Positions 33,286-42,091 of a stretch of DNA of 47,192 nucleotides are shown in pieces; the stretch's first letter is position 1, and each line of letters starts with the position of its first letter. A program made the position numbers and the translations under genes. The notes under the pieces were generated by a model, which had not been told where the DNA came from, ran no database searches, and saw only the letters and a list, made by a program, of their open reading frames with translations. The DNA is taken from contig JAIXSM010000035.1 of NCBI GenBank assembly GCA_027484655.1, positions 1-47,192 on the forward strand, read 5' to 3'. Origin of the DNA: Hyphomicrobiales bacterium (lineage in GTDB: Bacteria > Pseudomonadota > Alphaproteobacteria > Rhizobiales > Beijerinckiaceae).

Positions 33286-34769
33286 TGCCTGCTCCCGTGC
33301 GGGCCGATGAAGTGATCTTTCGCGATGGCCGAGCGACCGGAGAACGTGTCTGTCGCCACAAAGCGGATGTCGTGGCTGTGATCGTGCAACGCGTCGCGCG
33401 TGATGGTGACGAGCGCGCGCACCTCGCGGGTCTGGTCCGGGCCAACCTCGACAATCGCTCTGCCGCTGGCGTCTTTCTCGACGCCAACCACATCCAGACG
33501 CGCGTCCAGCAGACCGCTCACATCCACAATGAACGCCCGCGGATGCAACTCCTTGTTGAGCAGCCGCAGCGTATACGCGTTGCGGATGGAGCCATCGGCG
33601 AGCGTGACGAATACTGGATTGCGATCATGCAGCGCGGAGAGACCGAGCGGACTGCGCGTAACAAGCGCAAACAGCATCACCGCACCGACAATGGCGATCA
33701 CGGCGGCGTAAAGCAGCGTGCGCGGACGCACGATGCGGATTTTTTCCGGCTCCTCGCCGCGCATGCGGGCCTGCACGTTCGCGTCGGTGTCGTAGCCGAT
33801 CAGCCCACGCGGCCGGCCGATCTTGTCCATCACCGTGTCGCAGGCGTCGATGCACAGGCCGCACTGGATGCAATCGATCTGCAATCCATCGCGGATATCG
33901 ACGCCCGTGGGGCAGACGTTGAAGCACTGGTGGCAATCAACGCAGTCGCCGGCGGGAGCGCCCGTTGCGCGAAGCGCCTCGTTCTTCTTCGCCGATCCGC
34001 GCGGCTCGCCGCGATCGTAGCGATAGGTGACGTTGAGCGCGTGCTCATCAATCAAGGCGGCCTGAATACGCGGCCACGGGCACATGTACGTGCACACCTG
34101 TTCGCGCATGAAACCGGCGAACACGTATGTTGTGCCGGTGAGGATCAGGATCCAGATGTAGGCGGTGGCCGGCGCCTGGAATGTCGCGAGATCTACGAAT
34201 AGGGTTGGCGCATCGGTGAAGTAGAGCACCCACGCGCCGCCGGTCCACCACGCCACCATGAGCCAGAGAAAGTGCTTTAGCGCGAGATTGTGAAGGCGCC
34301 GCAGCGTCCACGGCGAAGCGGCAAGCTGCATACGTTTGCGACGGTCGCCCTCGGTCATGCGCTCGATCATCAGGAAGAGATCGGTCCAGATCGTCTGCGG
34401 GCAAAGATAGCCGCACCACACGCGACCCGCGACCGCGTTCATGAGAAACAGCGTCATCGCCGCGATGATAAGTAAGCCAGTGACGTAGTAGACCTCCTGC
34501 GGCCATATCTCGATGAAGAAGAAATAGAAGCGGCTGTTTTCAAGATCGACGAGCACAGCCTGCGATGGCGCGTGCGGCCCGCGATTCCACCGCACGAACG
34601 GCAGGAAGTAATAGATGCCGAGCGTGACGACCAGAAGCGCCCACTTCAGTCGCCGAAAAGGACCATCCACGCTTTGTGGATAAACCTTCTGGCGCGATGC
34701 GTAGAGCGGCGTCGCGACGCCCGTGCCCGCAAGGGCCGCTTCACGCATTTGCTGTTGCTTAACGCTCAT
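33282..34769 (-). CDS. ccoG: cbb3 oxidase accessory protein CcoG/FixG
   Basis: A 495-residue polyferredoxin with about five membrane helices and two [4Fe-4S] motifs: C276-x2-C279-x2-C282-x3-C286 and C300-x2-C303-x2-C306-x3-C310. WCGYLCPQTIW (118-128) and CTYMCPWPR (226-234) carry additional conserved cysteines. CcoG reduces Cu(II) for delivery to the oxidase in Rhodobacter. ATG 34767-34769 has GGAG 10 nt upstream, directly next to a stem-loop (34784-34814). The longer frame to 34850 is rejected. Confidence 0.95.
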   Translation of the reverse strand: MSVKQQQMREAALAGTGVATPLYASRQKVYPQSVDGPFRRLKWALLVVTLGIYYFLPFVRWNRGPHAPSQAVLVDLENSRFYFFFIEIWPQEVYYVTGLLIIAAMTLFLMNAVAGRVWCGYLCPQTIWTDLFLMIERMTEGDRRKRMQLAASPWTLRRLHNLALKHFLWLMVAWWTGGAWVLYFTDAPTLFVDLATFQAPATAYIWILILTGTTYVFAGFMREQVCTYMCPWPRIQAALIDEHALNVTYRYDRGEPRGSAKKNEALRATGAPAGDCVDCHQCFNVCPTGVDIRDGLQIDCIQCGLCIDACDTVMDKIGRPRGLIGYDTDANVQARMRGEEPEKIRIVRPRTLLYAAVIAIVGAVMLFALVTRSPLGLSALHDRNPVFVTLADGSIRNAYTLRLLNKELHPRAFIVDVSGLLDARLDVVGVEKDASGRAIVEVGPDQTREVRALVTITRDALHDHSHDIRFVATDTFSGRSAIAKDHFIGPHGSRQ

Positions 34770-34783
34770 GATCGTCAGGCTCC

Positions 34784-34814
34784 GGATCGTACTATTTTGA
34801 ACCGAATACGATCC
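34784..34814 (-). promoter_or_regulatory. Intercistronic stem-loop between ccoP and ccoG
   Basis: A perfect 8-bp inverted repeat, GGATCGTA and TACGATCC, with a 15-nt loop, in the 64-bp gap. On the minus-strand message it ends immediately before the ccoG ribosome-binding GGAG. It could protect the ccoNOQP message or set the ratio of structural to assembly proteins. No T-run, so not a strong terminator. Confidence 0.5.
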
Positions 34815-34833
34815 ATGGTGATGCGGCAGGCGT

Positions 34834-35712
34834 CTATTTGCCGCCGCCAAGCGAATGCACGTAAACGGTGAGCGCCTTGATGGTGGTGTCGTCGAGACGC
34901 TCGTTCCAAGCCGGCATCATCGAGCCGCGGCCACGATGAATGCCTTCCGCAATGGCTGCGCGATCAGCGCCGAAAAGCCAGATTTTGTCCGTGAGGTTGG
35001 GCGCTCCGATCTCCTGATTGCCCTTAGCCGCGTCGCCGTGGCACGCAGCGCACTGCTCGCCGAAAAGCTTCTCGCCAGCGGCCCTGTCGTAGGATTTCTC
35101 CGTCGACAACCCGGCGAGCGCCCGCACATGGTCCGCGAGCATGTTGATCTCGCTCGCCTTGAGCATGCCGGTCTGGCCGAACGCGGGCATCATGCCCACG
35201 CGGGTCTTCTCATGGGTAGAGCGAATACCAAACGCGATGGTCTGATGGATATCGTCCAGCGTTCCGCCCCAGATCCATTCGTCGTCATTGAGGTTGGGAT
35301 AGCCGACAGCGCCGCCGCCACCCGCGCCATGGCACGGCGCGCAATTGTCGCCGAACGCAGCGCGGCCCTGGGCCACAGCGAAGCCGCGCAGTTTATCGTC
35401 CTTCACAATTTCGGGCAGCGACGCCTGCGAGAGCGCCGACACCATGGGAGCGCGCTTGTGCTGCAGCGCCGCCAGTTCCTGCGTCACAGCACCGCGTGAA
35501 CTCCAGCCGAGCAGGCCGGGCGTATGCGAGGAAATCAGCGGCCATGAGGGATAAACGACGAAGTAGCCCAGCGCCCACACGATGGTGGCGTAGAACATGT
35601 AGAGCCACCACTTCGGCAGGGGCGTGTTGAGCTCGCGAATGCCGTCCCACTCATGGCCCGTCGTCGATGTGCCGGTGTGGGGATCGATGTGCTCTTTGTG
35701 AGCCGATGTCAT
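34834..35712 (-). CDS. ccoP: cbb3 oxidase subunit III, diheme cytochrome c
   Basis: A 292-residue membrane-anchored diheme cytochrome that takes electrons from soluble cytochrome c. N-terminal HEWDGIRELNTPLPKWWLY precedes a membrane helix (about 36-57). The heme sites are CAPCH (124-128) and CAACH (221-225), with methionine ligands in MMPAFG and MMPAWN. I start at ATG 35710-35712; an ATG at 35727 would overlap ccoQ. Only 4 bp separate it from ccoQ. Confidence 0.96.
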   Translation of the reverse strand: MTSAHKEHIDPHTGTSTTGHEWDGIRELNTPLPKWWLYMFYATIVWALGYFVVYPSWPLISSHTPGLLGWSSRGAVTQELAALQHKRAPMVSALSQASLPEIVKDDKLRGFAVAQGRAAFGDNCAPCHGAGGGGAVGYPNLNDDEWIWGGTLDDIHQTIAFGIRSTHEKTRVGMMPAFGQTGMLKASEINMLADHVRALAGLSTEKSYDRAAGEKLFGEQCAACHGDAAKGNQEIGAPNLTDKIWLFGADRAAIAEGIHRGRGSMMPAWNERLDDTTIKALTVYVHSLGGGK

Positions 35713-35716
35713 GGCC

Positions 35717-35866
35717 TCAGTCCTCATTCAGGGGCAGGCGGGCGGCAGCGTCGAAACTGGCTTGTTTCGAGGGCCACAGCGCGTAAGCGACAATGAGAAG
35801 GAAGGTGAGCGTCACCACGACGAGGGAGACGGCCTTCGCTTCGTAAAAGAAGATCTCAAGGGTCAT
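35717..35866 (-). CDS. ccoQ: cbb3 oxidase subunit CcoQ
   Basis: 49 residues with one membrane helix (about 13-31) followed by ALWPSKQASFDAAARLPL, the usual CcoQ pattern of a short tail after W-P. CcoQ stabilises the complex, mainly the CcoP interaction. It is in the normal N-O-Q-P position with GAGGAGG before the ATG at 35864-35866. Easily missed because of its size. Confidence 0.93.
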   Translation of the reverse strand: MTLEIFFYEAKAVSLVVVTLTFLLIVAYALWPSKQASFDAAARLPLNED

Positions 35867-35876
35867 GCTCGCCTCC

Positions 35877-36611
35877 TCAGCGCAGGTTGGCCTTGCCGTC
35901 GTACATTTTGAAATCGACGAGAGTCCCGAGCATCTGCAAGTAGGCGATAAGCGCGTCGGCTTCGTTCACGGGGCCGTTGGCGCCGCTGAACTTGCGCGCC
36001 TGCGCCTTCGGGTATCGCTGCAGCACAGCTTCCACATCAGCGCTTTCGGCGCTCGCTTGCGCCACAAGATCCTTCTCGGCGTTCTCGATCATCTCCGGCG
36101 TGTAGGGCACCCCCTGCAGCGCCATGACTTTCATGCTTGAGCGGATCTCACGGTAGTCGAGAGCGGTTTTCGCGAGCCACGGATACGCGGGCATGATCGA
36201 GCCGGGCACCATGGCGCGTGGGTTATCGAGATGGTCCTTGTGCCACGCATCGGAATACTTACCGCCGACGCGGGCGAGGTCTGGTCCGTTGCGCTTTGAG
36301 CCCCACTGAAACGGCTTGTCGTACATGCTCTCAGCCGCCAGCGAGTAGTGGCCGTAGCGCTCCACCTCATCGCGCAGGCTGCGGATCATCTGCGAATGGC
36401 AGTTGTAGCAGCCCTCGCGCACGTAGATATCGCGGCCGGCAAGTTCGAGCGGGCTATAGGGTCGCATCCCCTCAACCTTCTCGATGGTGCTCTTGAGGTA
36501 GTAGAGCGGCAGAATTTCCACCAGGCCGCCGATTGAGATCACGATGAGCACGCCGATCACAAGAATAAGCGAGTTCTTTTCGAAGATCTGGTGCTTGTTC
36601 CAGAGGGACAT
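35877..36611 (-). CDS. ccoO: cbb3 oxidase subunit II, monoheme cytochrome c
   Basis: A 244-residue membrane-anchored cytochrome: N-terminal helix (about 14-38), heme site C68-YN-C71-H72 in [12 protein letters not shown], and the distal methionine in [15 protein letters not shown] 36609-36611 has AGGAG upstream; a second in-frame ATG 18 nt earlier is less likely. It sits 14 bp after ccoN. Confidence 0.96.
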   Translation of the reverse strand: MSLWNKHQIFEKNSLILVIGVLIVISIGGLVEILPLYYLKSTIEKVEGMRPYSPLELAGRDIYVREGCYNCHSQMIRSLRDEVERYGHYSLAAESMYDKPFQWGSKRNGPDLARVGGKYSDAWHKDHLDNPRAMVPGSIMPAYPWLAKTALDYREIRSSMKVMALQGVPYTPEMIENAEKDLVAQASAESADVEAVLQRYPKAQARKFSGANGPVNEADALIAYLQMLGTLVDFKMYDGKANLR

Positions 36612-36625
36612 GTTTGTCTCCTGTT

Positions 36626-38305
36626 TCATTCAGCCGGGGCGAGCGCGCCTTCCGAGGCGCGACGCTCGACGGCGACCGGCGTGACGATGGTGCGATAGAT
36701 GTTCCAGCACATGATGAGCGCTCCGATGAGGAACAGCGCTCCGCCCAGCGCGCGGATCACGTAGAAGGGATGCATCGCCTCAACCGTCTCGATGAACGAG
36801 GATTCGAGGAAGCCCAGCGCCGTGTACGAGCGCCACATCAACCCCTGCAGAATGCCCGCCACCCACATCGACGTGATGTAGAGAACGATGCCGATGGTGG
36901 AGATCCAGAAGTGCCAGTTCACGAGGCGCAGCGAGTAGAGCTGCGGCTTGTTCCACAGCCACGGCACAAGGCAGTAGATCGCGCCAAAAGACACGTAGCC
37001 AACCCAGCCGAGCGCGCCAGAATGCACGTGGCCCACGGTCCAGTCCGTGTAGTGCGACAGCGAGTTCACAACCTTGATGGACATGAGCGGACCTTCAAAG
37101 GTCGACATGCCATAGAAGGCGACTGATACAACGAGCATGCGCAGCACTGGGTCCGTGCGCAGCTTGTCCCAGGCGCCAGATAGCGTCATGAGGCCGTTGA
37201 TCATGCCGCCCCATGAGGGCATCCAAAGCATGATTGAGAATGTCATGCCCAGCGTCTGCGCCCAGTCCGGCAATGCGGTGTAGTGCAGATGGTGCGGGCC
37301 CGCCCACATGTAGAGGAAGATCAACGCCCAGAAATGGATGATCGACAGCCGGTAGGAATAAAGTGGCCGCTCCGCGCGCTTGGGCACGAAGTAGTACATG
37401 ATGGCGAGGAAGCCCGCGGTGAGGAAAAAGCCGACCGCGTTGTGGCCATACCACCACTGCATCATCGCATCCTGCACGCCCGCCCACACGATGTAGGACT
37501 TGGGCGAGTAAAGCGACACTGGCACAGCAGCGTTGTTGCCCAGATGCAGAACCGCGATGGTTACGATGAACGCGATATAGAACCAGTTCGCCACATAGAT
37601 GTGCGGCTCCTTGCGCTTCGTCACTGTGATCAGGAAGACAAGGAAGTAGGCCACCCACACGACGGTGAGAAACAGGTCTGCGTACCACTCCGGCTCCGCG
37701 TACTCCTTGCCCTGCGTGATTCCCAGCAGGTAGCCCGTGCCCGCGATGACAATGAAGAAGTTGTAGCCGAGCACCACGAACCAGGGCGCGAGATCCCCCG
37801 CGAGCCGCACACGACAGGTGCGCTGGACGACGTAGAACGAGGTGGCGATAAGCACGTTACCGCCGAAAGCGAAGATCACGGCGGACGTATGCAGCGGACG
37901 CAGGCGCCCGAAGCTGATCCAGGAAAGATCAAAGTTCAGTGTCGGAAACGCCAGTTGCAAGGCGATTATGACGCCAACGAGAAAACCCGCGACGCCCCAC
38001 ACGAGGGCCGCAATGGTCGAGAATTTGACCGGCCCGAAGTTGTAGTTCGGCTTGCCATCGACCTCCGCGAGAGGCGCCGCCGCCGGGCGATCGAGATAAC
38101 GATTGAAAATTGCGAGCACGCTCGCGGCGCTTGCAGCGGCGAAGAGCCACGCATGGAATGCGTATGGAGCGGACGTCGTTTTCGCCGCGACGAGAATGGA
38201 CAGGAAGAACATGCCCACGCCGGCGATGACGAGCGTCATCTCCCCGGCCGTCATGCTCTTCGTCGGGTTGAAGGGCCCCGCAACCCCGCCTGTTTGCGCC
38301 ACCAT
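36626..38305 (-). CDS. ccoN: cbb3 oxidase catalytic subunit I
   Basis: A 559-residue heme-copper oxidase subunit with about 12 or more membrane helices. Histidine motifs for heme and CuB are present: [49 protein letters not shown] and [16 protein letters not shown]. It is the O2-reducing, high-affinity terminal oxidase subunit. ATG 38303-38305 with GGGAG upstream is preferred over the longer frame to 38449, which would run through the FNR box. First gene of the ccoNOQP operon. Confidence 0.97.
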   Translation of the reverse strand: MVAQTGGVAGPFNPTKSMTAGEMTLVIAGVGMFFLSILVAAKTTSAPYAFHAWLFAAASAASVLAIFNRYLDRPAAAPLAEVDGKPNYNFGPVKFSTIAALVWGVAGFLVGVIIALQLAFPTLNFDLSWISFGRLRPLHTSAVIFAFGGNVLIATSFYVVQRTCRVRLAGDLAPWFVVLGYNFFIVIAGTGYLLGITQGKEYAEPEWYADLFLTVVWVAYFLVFLITVTKRKEPHIYVANWFYIAFIVTIAVLHLGNNAAVPVSLYSPKSYIVWAGVQDAMMQWWYGHNAVGFFLTAGFLAIMYYFVPKRAERPLYSYRLSIIHFWALIFLYMWAGPHHLHYTALPDWAQTLGMTFSIMLWMPSWGGMINGLMTLSGAWDKLRTDPVLRMLVVSVAFYGMSTFEGPLMSIKVVNSLSHYTDWTVGHVHSGALGWVGYVSFGAIYCLVPWLWNKPQLYSLRLVNWHFWISTIGIVLYITSMWVAGILQGLMWRSYTALGFLESSFIETVEAMHPFYVIRALGGALFLIGALIMCWNIYRTIVTPVAVERRASEGALAPAE

Positions 38306-38389
38306 TGTGCTCCCGGAAACGGGCGCGCGACCCCCGAGCAGAGCGCGCCCCTTCGCGAAAAACCATCGCCGGGGAGCTGGGACGGGGCA

Positions 38390-38403
38390 TTGACCCACAT
38401 CAA
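38390..38403 (-). promoter_or_regulatory. FNR/FixK box upstream of ccoN
   Basis: TTGAC-CCAC-ATCAA matches the anaerobox TTGAT-N4-ATCAA at 9 of 10 positions. It is centred about 91 bp upstream of the ccoN start, compatible with class II activation from a start site near 38355. It predicts induction under low oxygen. Confidence 0.85.
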
Positions 38404-38537
38404 TCGCGCGACGCCGCAAGCCATGGGCGCGGACGGCAGATGTTTGCAAATGTGGAGGTTTCTCGGGCGCGTCCGGGGTTTGGAGCTGCAGCGCGGCAAC
38501 ATGGCGCAGGGCTGACGCCGCACCTGCGAGTGGCCAT

Positions 38538-38560
38538 AAACACGTAATCTATATGTGTTT
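38538..38560. promoter_or_regulatory. Inverted repeat upstream of the sulfite reductase operon
   Basis: AAACAC-N11-GTGTTT in an AT-rich stretch 68-90 bp before the first gene. An 11-nt spacer between dyad halves is the kind of site bound by LysR-type or similar dimeric factors; a CysB-like sulfur regulator is a candidate but unproven. Confidence 0.45.
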
Positions 38561-38627
38561 TAATTTAATGCTCGCCAAAAAATCGGAATTTAGGTACACA
38601 CCCGGCAAATGATTGATGGGGAGTCCC

Positions 38628-38924
38628 ATGAGCTACGCTATCTCCGCGAACCGCCTGCGCGACGGTGTGGTGGTTTTCCTCAGCCCCGCGGGCTGGGTGG
38701 AGCATCTTGCCGACGCCGAGCGGTTCCCTGACAAGGCGGCGGCCGAGGCGGCGCTGGAGGCGCGTGCTCGCGCCGACGAGAAGCGCAACCTGCTCGTGGA
38801 TCCGACCGCGTTTGAGCTGCGCGAGGCGGGCGGACGGATCGAGGCAGCGCACATACGCGAGGCAATCCGGGCAAACGGCCCGACGGTGCGGCCGGACCTC
38901 GGCAAGCAGGCTGTCGCCAACTGA
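38628..38924 (+). CDS. DUF2849 protein of the sulfite reductase operon
   Basis: 98 residues, beginning YAISANRLRDGVVVFLS and continuing with WVEHLADAERFPDKAAAEA, the DUF2849 pattern. In many alphaproteobacteria it directly precedes the cysI-type reductase, as here (16 bp). Function unknown; a role in reductase assembly or control is inferred only from neighbourhood. GGGGAG lies before the ATG at 38628. Confidence 0.88.
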   Translation: MSYAISANRLRDGVVVFLSPAGWVEHLADAERFPDKAAAEAALEARARADEKRNLLVDPTAFELREAGGRIEAAHIREAIRANGPTVRPDLGKQAVAN

Positions 38925-38940
38925 TCCGCGGAGAAAGCTG

Positions 38941-40608
38941 ATGTACCGCTATGATGAATTCGACGCCGGCTTCGTGGCTGACCGGGTCGCCGCCTTCCGC
39001 GAGCAGGTGGGCCGCCGCCTCAGCGGCGAGATGACGGAAGAGCAATTCCGCCCGCACCGGCTGATGAACGGCCTTTATCTTCAGTTACACGCCTACATGC
39101 TGCGCGTGGCGATCCCCTACGGGACGCTGAACAGCCGGCAGATGCGCAAGCTCGCGCACATCGCGCGCCGTTATGACAAGGGCTACGGGCATTTCACCAC
39201 CCGCCAGAACCTCCAGTACAACTGGCCCACCCTCGCCGACACGCCCGCCATTCTCGATGAACTCGCGAGCGTCGAGATGCACGCCATCCAGACGTCCGGC
39301 AACTGCATCCGCAACGTGACGGCGGATCATTTCGCCGGCGCAGCAGGTGACGAGATCGAGGATCCCCGCCCCTATGCGGAAATCCTGCGGCAGTGGTCGT
39401 CCATCCACCCGGAGTTCTCGTTCCTGCCGCGCAAGTTCAAGATCGCGGTGACGGGCGCTCCGAAGGATCGCGCCGCCGTGCAGACCCATGACATCGGCTA
39501 CCAGATCGTGCGCAACGAGGCAGGCGAAACTGGCTTTGCGGTTTATGTCGGTGGCGGTCAGGGCCGCACGCCCATGGTGGCCGTGAAGATCCGCGAATTT
39601 CTGGCGAAGGAAGATCTGCTCGCCTACACGCAAGCCATCGTGCGCGTGTACAATCTCGAAGGCCGCCGCGACAACAAGTACAAGGCGCGCATCAAGATCC
39701 TCGTCCACGAGAAGGGCCTTGAGTGGATGACGCAGTCGGTCGAGGCCGAGTTCGCCGCCGCAGCGCGAGAGTTCATCGAGTTGCCCTCCGCCGAGATCGA
39801 GCGCATCAAGGCCTACTTCGCGCCGCCCACCTTCGCCGCGCGAGGGACCGATGGTTACAAGGCGCGCCGCCAGACCGACCCGCGTTTTGCAGCGTTCGCG
39901 GCCACCAACATCATGGCTCACCGCCAGCCCGGCTACGGCTCGCTCACCATTTCGCTCAAGCCCATCGGCGGCATTCCCGGCGACGCCAGCGCAGAGCAGA
40001 TGGACGTGGTGGCCGAACTCGCCGAGCGCTACGGACACGACGAGATCCGCGTCTCCCACGAGCAGAACCTCATTCTGCCGCATGTGGCGCTGGATGACGT
40101 GCCCACCGTTTATGACGTGCTGCGCGTCAATGGGCTCGCCACGGCGAACGCGGGGCTCATCAGCGACATCATCGCCTGCCCCGGTCTCGATTACTGCTCG
40201 CTGGCGACGGCGCGCTCCATTCCGGTTGCGCAGCGCATCTCCGAGCGCTTCGGCGAAGGCGAGCGGGCGCGCGAAATCGGCGAATTGAAGATCAAGATTT
40301 CCGGCTGCATCAACGCCTGCGGCCACCACCACGTGGGCCACATCGGCATTCTGGGGCTGGAGCGCAAAGGCGTCGAAACCTACCAGATCACGCTCGGCGG
40401 CTCGGGCGACGAGACCTGCTCGGTGGGAACGATCACGGGTCCGGGCTTCTTGTCGGAAGAGGTTGTGGACGCCATCGAGCGCGTCGTCGACCGCTATCTC
40501 GCCGTGCGCACGAGCAAGGACGAGGACTTCCTCACCGCTTACCGCCGCGTGGGCATGGCGCCGTTCAAGGACGCGCTCTATGAGACAAACCGCGGCGCGG
40601 ACATCTGA
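38941..40608 (+). CDS. cysI: Assimilatory sulfite (or nitrite) reductase, siroheme hemoprotein
   Basis: A 555-residue enzyme with two ferredoxin-like and two siroheme domains. The [4Fe-4S]-siroheme ligands are C413-x5-C419 (CPGLDYC) and C456-x3-C460 (CINAC). HFTTRQNLQYNW near residue 84 is the substrate/siroheme motif. It reduces sulfite to sulfide with six electrons. The DUF2849 and DUF934 neighbours favour sulfite assimilation over nitrite. No flavoprotein CysJ is encoded here, so electrons probably come from ferredoxin. Confidence 0.92.
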   Translation: MYRYDEFDAGFVADRVAAFREQVGRRLSGEMTEEQFRPHRLMNGLYLQLHAYMLRVAIPYGTLNSRQMRKLAHIARRYDKGYGHFTTRQNLQYNWPTLADTPAILDELASVEMHAIQTSGNCIRNVTADHFAGAAGDEIEDPRPYAEILRQWSSIHPEFSFLPRKFKIAVTGAPKDRAAVQTHDIGYQIVRNEAGETGFAVYVGGGQGRTPMVAVKIREFLAKEDLLAYTQAIVRVYNLEGRRDNKYKARIKILVHEKGLEWMTQSVEAEFAAAAREFIELPSAEIERIKAYFAPPTFAARGTDGYKARRQTDPRFAAFAATNIMAHRQPGYGSLTISLKPIGGIPGDASAEQMDVVAELAERYGHDEIRVSHEQNLILPHVALDDVPTVYDVLRVNGLATANAGLISDIIACPGLDYCSLATARSIPVAQRISERFGEGERAREIGELKIKISGCINACGHHHVGHIGILGLERKGVETYQITLGGSGDETCSVGTITGPGFLSEEVVDAIERVVDRYLAVRTSKDEDFLTAYRRVGMAPFKDALYETNRGADI

Positions 40609-40623
40609 TTACGGACGATCACC

Positions 40624-41127
40624 ATGGCACTCTGGAAGAACGGCGCATTCGTCGAGGATCAGTGGCGCGAGATCGAGGAGGGCGAGGACGCGCCTCCTGC
40701 CGGGCATGTGATCCTGTCGCTAGATTGGTGGACGCAGGAGAAAGCCGCGTTCGACGGCTCCAACGCGCCGCTTGGCCTGCGCATCCAGCCCGGCACACCC
40801 ATTGAGAGCTACGCGGACGACCTCAACCGCTTCGAGGTGATCGCCCTGGCGTTCCCGAAGTTCGGCGACGGGCGCGCCTTCTCGACTGCACGGCTGCTGC
40901 GCGAGCGCTACAACTATCGCGGCCAGATCCGCGCGGTCGGCGACGTGCTCATCGACCAGATCCAGATGATGGAGCGGTGCGGCTTCGACGCCTTCGAGAT
41001 CAGCGATCCGAAAACGGAGAAGCTGCTGCGCGAGCGTGGCGCGCCCGCCTATACCCGCTTCTACCAGCCGGGGTTTGGCGCTGAAGCCGGGGCCGGCACG
41101 CGCCCGTGGGCGCGCCGGCAGGCCTGA
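40624..41127 (+). CDS. DUF934 protein, sulfite reductase associated
   Basis: 167 residues with ALAFPKFGDGRAFSTARLLR near residue 76 and GFDAFEI near 124, the DUF934 core, annotated in many genomes as probably involved in sulfite reduction. It follows cysI by 15 bp and closes the operon. The biochemical role is unknown. The ribosome site is weak, so expression may depend on coupling with cysI. Confidence 0.9.
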   Translation: MALWKNGAFVEDQWREIEEGEDAPPAGHVILSLDWWTQEKAAFDGSNAPLGLRIQPGTPIESYADDLNRFEVIALAFPKFGDGRAFSTARLLRERYNYRGQIRAVGDVLIDQIQMMERCGFDAFEISDPKTEKLLRERGAPAYTRFYQPGFGAEAGAGTRPWARRQA

Positions 41128-41142
41128 TCCTCGCAAATCAGC

Positions 41143-41487
41143 TTACGCAGCCTCTACCCCGCGCGCGTTGGCGCGCAGGCTGACCGGCGACCTGCGACGG
41201 CCATCGGCCATACGGTCGTCGTCGATCATTGTTTCCACGACCCAGCGCAAGCCCGCGAGCACGGGCATGTCTGCGCCGGCGATGGCGAGGCCCAGCGCAT
41301 GCATCTCGCGCGGACCCGCCTCTTCCTCGAAACGCCGCACCAGTGCGGCGACGTAAGCGCCAGTGGATTGGCCGTTGGTCGCCGCAAGAAGCGACATTCG
41401 CTGCCGGAACGACACGCCAATCGAGAGAACCGCGGCCTCAGCCACCTTCTCATAAGAACAGGTGCGAATGATTTCCCCCTGCAGCAT
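41143..41487 (-). CDS. Hypothetical protein
   Basis: 114 residues, mostly helical, with no recognised domain; SFRQRMSLLAATNGQSTGAY and a hydrophobic ADMPVLAGLRWVVETM stand out. AGGAGG lies 6 nt before the ATG at 41485-41487, which supports translation and excludes the start 5 codons upstream. Convergent with the DUF934 gene, 15 bp away. No functional call. Confidence 0.6.
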   Translation of the reverse strand: MLQGEIIRTCSYEKVAEAAVLSIGVSFRQRMSLLAATNGQSTGAYVAALVRRFEEEAGPREMHALGLAIAGADMPVLAGLRWVVETMIDDDRMADGRRRSPVSLRANARGVEAA

Positions 41488-41659
41488 GGGAGCCTCCTGC
41501 ATCTAGACGCCACACACCCCGCGCCTCGCCGGTGAGCGAAGAGCGAGATGCCACCTTTCGGAAATGTGGCCCGTCAGCCCGCGGTTAGCGGGCCATTTGG
41601 ACAGCCTGATGACAGAACGCGTTACGCGCCGAAGGGTTCCGCCACGCTTCCGGCGAAAT

Positions 41660-42091
41660 TCAGCCGCCGTCTGCAGCGTGACCGGCCGCCTTGATCCCCG
41701 CGACAGCCGCCGCCTCGTCGTTGTCGGATGTGTCGCCCGAAATGCCGACTGCGCCGATGATGCGGTTCTGGGCGTCGCGGATCAGAACGCCGCCGCCCAC
41801 CGGCAGGATGCCGCCGTCGGCAAGATGTGCTACACCGGCGAAGAAGTTCGGGCGGTCAGCCGCCATCTTCTCGATCTTCTTGGAGCCTGCGCCCCAGGCG
41901 ATTGAGCCGTACGCCTTGCCGAAGGCGACTTTCCAGCGCATCAGGCTCGTGCCGTCCTCCGCCGCGCTCGCCTTGAGCGATCCGCGCGCATCAACCACCA
42001 CAATGCCGATGGGGTTGTAGTTGTTGGCGCGGGCGTGGGCGAGCGCCGTCTCGACGATGGTCTGCGCCGCGGCGAGGGTCAGGTCAGTCAT
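41660..42091 (-). CDS. GlcG/HbpS-family protein
   Basis: A 143-residue single-domain protein. VVVDARGSLKASAAEDGTSL and LPVGGGVLIRDAQNRIIGAV followed by GISGDTSDNDEA are family signatures. HbpS in Streptomyces binds heme, and GlcG-like proteins accompany many catabolic operons without a proven role. No signal peptide. The ATG overlaps the pcaB stop by 4 nt, so the two are co-translated. Confidence 0.87.
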   Translation of the reverse strand: MTDLTLAAAQTIVETALAHARANNYNPIGIVVVDARGSLKASAAEDGTSLMRWKVAFGKAYGSIAWGAGSKKIEKMAADRPNFFAGVAHLADGGILPVGGGVLIRDAQNRIIGAVGISGDTSDNDEAAAVAGIKAAGHAADGG

